Below are positions 6,872-10,221 of a stretch of DNA of 10,221 nt, one piece after another. Made by a program: the position numbers and the translations under genes. The notes under the pieces were generated by a model. The model had not been told where the DNA came from. It was given only the letters and a program-made list of their open reading frames with translations, and made no database searches. The DNA comes from Candidatus Gastranaerophilales bacterium. Lineage in GTDB: Bacteria; Cyanobacteriota; Vampirovibrionia; Gastranaerophilales; Gastranaerophilaceae. The first letter of the stretch is position 1, and the number at the start of each line of letters is the position of its first letter. The stretch covers positions 1 through 10,221 of the forward strand of contig CANRHJ010000062.1 of assembly GCA_947630355.1 (NCBI GenBank), read 5' to 3'.

Positions 6872-6929
6872 GATATAGATATTATGTTTAGGAAATTTTC
6901 GAGTTCGGAATTAATTTAGTAATTGTCCA

Positions 6930-6963
6930 TGCCGGATATATAGGCTGCGGGCGGCAGTATATC
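6930..6963 (+). promoter_or_regulatory. GC-rich structured leader element before the helicase start
   Basis: Two mutually exclusive pairings are possible. In the first, CTGC (6945-6948) pairs with GCAG (6954-6957), with GATATA/TATATC (6935-6940 and 6958-6963) extending the stem across a 4-base bulge. In the second, TGCCG (6930-6934) pairs with CGGCA (6952-6956). The element ends 10 bases before the weak ribosome site GGA (6974-6976), so it could modulate translation. This is inferred from base pairing only. Confidence 0.3.
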
Positions 6964-6983
6964 AGATAAAAACGGAAATATTC

Positions 6984-9900
6984 ATGCTGATTCAAGGAAT
7001 AAGAGAAGAAAAAAGAACCAAAATTCTTACAGATAAATACATAAAACTTCTTGAAGAAATACAAAACCCTTCTTCAGTTAGAGTAATTGTATTAAATTCA
7101 TATAAAAAAGCTGAATTTATCAGAAGAGTCAAAGATGCCAAGCCCGAAACGGATGAAAAAACTTTAAATATACAAACCTTTTCCGGACTTTGTTATAAAG
7201 CATTTTATGATAATTGGAAGTATATATTAAATTTGACAAAGAATGTTGAAAACGCAGAGTTGCCCAATTTATGCGGACTTGAAGTTTCGCAATTTATTTT
7301 TAAAAATTGCATAAAAGAATCCGATTTTTCGGATTATATATCAAAGGTAAATCTTCTTCATCAGTTATTCAGAAGGTATTCGTTAATTGTTCAAAATGAT
7401 TTAACAAACAAAGAGGTAACGGAGCGTTCAAAGTTATTAAAAGAGAGTTTTTATAAAGAGGCTCAGTCGGCAATAGACAGTTATAAAATAAAGACGATAA
7501 ATTTAAACAGTTATGATTATTTAAGGCAATTGGCAATATTACCCGTAATATGTAAGAATACGGATTATTTTGCCAATACACAATATTTAATAGCGGATGA
7601 TGCGGATGAACAAACGTATTTGTTTTGGGAATTTATTGATAATATTATGCCGGGTTTAAAAGAGTATTATATTGCTTATGATAAAACGGGTTCATCAAGA
7701 ATAGGATATTTATGCGCATATAAAAACGGGATAAATGAGTTTAAAAAGAAATACAAGCCGCAGGAAATAATATTAAAATCAGAACATCCTTATTATCAAT
7801 CGGCACAGACATTCTTTCAACGGATAACCTCATTTCAAAAAGCGGAATTAAAATCTTTTGATTCATTGTTCCGATTTGAAGCTTCGGTATTAAGACTTGA
7901 AATGATTGAAAAAGTAGTGCAGGATATAAAGCATTTGACGGAAGACGGCGTTAATCCTTCGGATATATCAATAATAACTCCGATTATAGATGATATCTTA
8001 ACAGAAACCGTTAAAGAAAAATTACCGTCGATAAACATACAAATATTGTCGGGCAGTGAAAAACCGGCTGATAAAAACATTGTTAAATATATAATTACTC
8101 TTTTAAAGACGGTAAATAATAAAGAGGTTAATGTTCAGGAAATAAGAAATATTCTGTATAATTTATTGAAGATACCTTTGACGAAGTGTCTTGAATTCAA
8201 GGATGGTTTTATTGATTATGATTTTAAAAATGAGGAATATAATGCAAAATATATAAAATTAAGAAGTACGATAAAATCCGTAAAGAAGAATAAAATCGGT
8301 ATAAGTGAACAAATTAAGGCAATTTACGAGAATATATTAAAAGATAAAGTAAGTGAAGAAGATAAAAGTATTTATGAGTTTTTACTGAAGGAAGCGAGGA
8401 GCTTTGAAACTGCATTTAGCGGTTCTGATACTTTAATAAACGATTTTACGGTACAAATTCAAAACAGCATAATAAGTGAGAATTCATCAGAGGCGGTAAT
8501 AATACGCAATAATACATTAATAATATCAACTCCTCAAAAGATAATTGATTATTCCGCAGACAGAAAGTATCAGTTATGGCTTGATATAACCGACGGTGAA
8601 TGGGCAAAGGAGGATACCGGAACATTATATAATGCTTGGGTATTTAATCGTGATTGGAATAAAAAGGAATTTAATCTTAAAGATAATATGGAAAATACCC
8701 GTGAAAAAACGGCAAGGATATTAAGGAAACTGATTTTATGCTGTCAATACCGAATAAAATTATATTCAAGTTTGTATGATAATAAAGGAAATGAAAATTT
8801 TTCCGGATTAAATGAGTATATAGAATATGATAATGAAGCGGATAATACGGAGTTTAAGATAGTACCGAGAGAGGACCAAAAGAAAGTATTGGAATATAAA
8901 TCGGGTAGACTTGCCGTAATGGCTGTACCCGGAGCCGGAAAAACAACAATATTACTTGCTTTAATTATAAAGTTAACCCAAGACGGTATAAAAGGAGAAA
9001 ATATATTTGTATTAACTTATATGGAATCTGCCGCTAAAAACTTTAAGGAAAGAATAAAATCAATTCTGCCAAAATCTATTGATATTCCGAATATTTCAAC
9101 AATACATGGTCTGGCTTTAAGAATAATAAAAGAAAATGCCAATTATATTAAGGTTGGTCTTGATGAAAATTTTGAGATATGCGATGACACGTTGAAAGAG
9201 AAAATCATCAGAGAAATTTTTATTAAAAATAATATAGATGAAGAAAATTATGATAATTATTTAAAGTGTATATCGCATGTGAAGTTATCGCAAAGCGGCG
9301 AGGCATTAAACTCAAAGTATAAGGAAATTAGGCAATTTTTTAATTTTTATAACGAATATAATAAGACATTAAAAGAAAATAATTTAATTGATTATGATGA
9401 TATGCTATATTTTGCGGTAAAAATACTTGAAGAAAATGAGGATATATTACAATACTATCAAGAAAAGTGTAAATACATAATAGAAGATGAGGCACAGGAT
9501 TCAACACAAATTCAGCAGAAGCTGATAGGGCTTTTGAGCGGTAAGAACGGTAATGTTGTAAGGTGCGGCGACATCAATCAATCTATAACATCGACATTTA
9601 CAAATAGTGATACGGACAGTTTTAAAGAATTTGTTAAAAGAAATAAGAAAGTCGAGATGACATCATCTCAAAGATGTGCAAAACCTGTATATGAGCTTGC
9701 GAACAGGCTGATAAATAGAATAACGCAGGCTGATGACACGCAGACGGCATTTTATAAAATAGAAATAAAAGGAACGGAGAAAAATCCCGTCTGTAATAAG
9801 AAGCCGTCATATAAAATTTTTGAAACGGAAAAAGACGAAAAAGAGTATGTATTAAATAAAATAAAAGATATTCTCTCGAAAGAGCCCGATGCCAAAATCG

Positions 9901-10221
9901 GTATATTGTTAAGATTAAACACTCAGGTAAATGAATATAACGAATACTTAGAATATAACGGAATACATACCAATGTAAGAACAGACTTTTTGTTAAATCA
10001 AAGGATATTTAGGTATATATATCAAATAATAAAGATAGTGTCAAATCCGTCAAACAATAAGTATATAGAGGAATTAAGCGAAATATACCGCTGTGACAAT
10101 AAATTGAGTAAAGAAGAAACGGAATATATAAAAACATTAAAAGAACCATTTATATGTATAAATTTTGACGAAGTAGGGAATGAAGGGTTAAACCAATTAT
10201 ACTGGGATATAATGTATTGGA
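6984..10221 (+). CDS. Tandem UvrD/AddA-like SF1A helicase: inactivated N-terminal module plus active module (3' end outside window)
   Basis: The frame is open from ATG 6984 to the window edge (1079 codons). The weak site GGA lies 7 bases upstream of the ATG. The second module is a clear 3'-5' DNA helicase motor: Q motif REDQKKVL (Q632), Walker A VPGAGKTT (648-655), motif Ia VLTYMESAAKNF, motif Ib STIHGLALRI, Walker B IIEDEAQDST (D835, E836), motif III GDINQS (862-867) and motif IV with R897. The first ~600 residues repeat the same order in degenerate form. GIREEKRTKIL (5-15) stands at the P-loop with no GKT, VIVLNSYKKAEF (34-45) at Ia, IQTFSGL (63-69) at Ib, LIADDADEQT (202-211) at Walker B, and AYDKTGSSR (231-239) at III. 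A motif V/VI-like stretch lies near 503-598. The N-module thus looks unable to hydrolyse ATP, as in AddB/RexB. A C-terminal nuclease, as in AddA, cannot be seen here. A likely role is double-strand-break processing, replication restart or DNA repair; a defence role is possible but unsupported. Confidence 0.93.
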   Translation, partial: MLIQGIREEKRTKILTDKYIKLLEEIQNPSSVRVIVLNSYKKAEFIRRVKDAKPETDEKTLNIQTFSGLCYKAFYDNWKYILNLTKNVENAELPNLCGLEVSQFIFKNCIKESDFSDYISKVNLLHQLFRRYSLIVQNDLTNKEVTERSKLLKESFYKEAQSAIDSYKIKTINLNSYDYLRQLAILPVICKNTDYFANTQYLIADDADEQTYLFWEFIDNIMPGLKEYYIAYDKTGSSRIGYLCAYKNGINEFKKKYKPQEIILKSEHPYYQSAQTFFQRITSFQKAELKSFDSLFRFEASVLRLEMIEKVVQDIKHLTEDGVNPSDISIITPIIDDILTETVKEKLPSINIQILSGSEKPADKNIVKYIITLLKTVNNKEVNVQEIRNILYNLLKIPLTKCLEFKDGFIDYDFKNEEYNAKYIKLRSTIKSVKKNKIGISEQIKAIYENILKDKVSEEDKSIYEFLLKEARSFETAFSGSDTLINDFTVQIQNSIISENSSEAVIIRNNTLIISTPQKIIDYSADRKYQLWLDITDGEWAKEDTGTLYNAWVFNRDWNKKEFNLKDNMENTREKTARILRKLILCCQYRIKLYSSLYDNKGNENFSGLNEYIEYDNEADNTEFKIVPREDQKKVLEYKSGRLAVMAVPGAGKTTILLALIIKLTQDGIKGENIFVLTYMESAAKNFKERIKSILPKSIDIPNISTIHGLALRIIKENANYIKVGLDENFEICDDTLKEKIIREIFIKNNIDEENYDNYLKCISHVKLSQSGEALNSKYKEIRQFFNFYNEYNKTLKENNLIDYDDMLYFAVKILEENEDILQYYQEKCKYIIEDEAQDSTQIQQKLIGLLSGKNGNVVRCGDINQSITSTFTNSDTDSFKEFVKRNKKVEMTSSQRCAKPVYELANRLINRITQADDTQTAFYKIEIKGTEKNPVCNKKPSYKIFETEKDEKEYVLNKIKDILSKEPDAKIGILLRLNTQVNEYNEYLEYNGIHTNVRTDFLLNQRIFRYIYQIIKIVSNPSNNKYIEELSEIYRCDNKLSKEETEYIKTLKEPFICINFDEVGNEGLNQLYWDIMYW

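Larger units (their letters stand above)
6617..6983. other. Divergent intergenic region between sigma and the helicase gene
   Basis: I find no convincing gene here on either strand. The only short ATG frame of any length is 11 codons (6884-6919), with no ribosome site. The stretch is very AT-rich except for one GC-rich spot at 6930-6963. It holds the leader, and probably the promoter, of the helicase gene. No tRNA, known riboswitch or repeat family is recognised. A small RNA cannot be excluded. Confidence 0.5.

Noticed and set aside
6884..6919. 11-codon leader peptide upstream of the helicase
   Set aside because: There is no ribosome site and no amino-acid bias that would suggest attenuation.
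7369..8080. Open frames on the - strand inside the helicase (7369-7581, 7835-8080)
   Set aside because: They lie within the intact helicase frame on the other strand, with no start signals.

Overview
The window is AT-rich bacterial chromosome with dense, ordinary housekeeping-type genes on both strands. I see no phage, IS, CRISPR, tRNA or rRNA signal. The overall style suggests a host-associated relative of Cyanobacteria (Melainabacteria/Gastranaerophilales-like): low GC, an S1 protein with four S1 domains, a short group-2-like sigma-70, and a DHH protein with a long lineage-style N-terminal extension. This is a guess from style. Low-GC Firmicutes-like lineages are not excluded.

Layout. At the left edge is the 3' part of carB (+ strand, carbamoyl-phosphate synthase large subunit). 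Its stop codon lies inside a perfect 9-bp-stem hairpin that also carries the AGGAGG ribosome site of a 44-codon lysine-rich small ORF. Converging on it from the right (- strand) is a two-gene operon: rpsA (30S ribosomal protein S1) and an overlapping P-loop kinase that resembles animal-type phosphomevalonate kinase and phage dNMP kinases. The operon has a strong extended -10 promoter at 3092-3119. Its best terminator is the same carB hairpin, which reads as stem plus seven T on the - strand.

Further right on the - strand are a 778-residue DHH/DHHA1 phosphoesterase (NrnA/c-di-AMP phosphodiesterase superfamily) with about 260 extra N-terminal residues, then a sigma-70 family factor. A 12-bp-stem terminator separates the two. 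The sigma gene starts at the ATG at 6504, set by an AGGAG site, and not at an upstream GTG. Its promoter is extended -10 type and is followed by a 14-bp perfect palindrome that could be an operator.

A roughly 480-base divergent intergenic region separates sigma from the last gene. That gene starts at 6984 on the + strand and runs off the right edge (at least 1079 codons). It is an SF1A (UvrD/AddA-like) helicase made of two tandem helicase modules. The N-terminal module keeps the order of helicase motifs but has lost its Walker A and Walker B/DEAQD residues. The second module, from about residue 625, has intact motifs. A dead-plus-active arrangement in one chain recalls an AddB-AddA pair fused in gene order and is the most interesting item here.

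How the genes relate: carB feeds pyrimidine and arginine synthesis. S1 and its coupled kinase link translation with a small-molecule phosphotransfer step. The DHH enzyme probably degrades nanoRNA, pAp or cyclic dinucleotides. The helicase is probably a DNA repair or recombination motor. Apart from the rpsA-kinase overlap, nothing shows that these genes form a single pathway.
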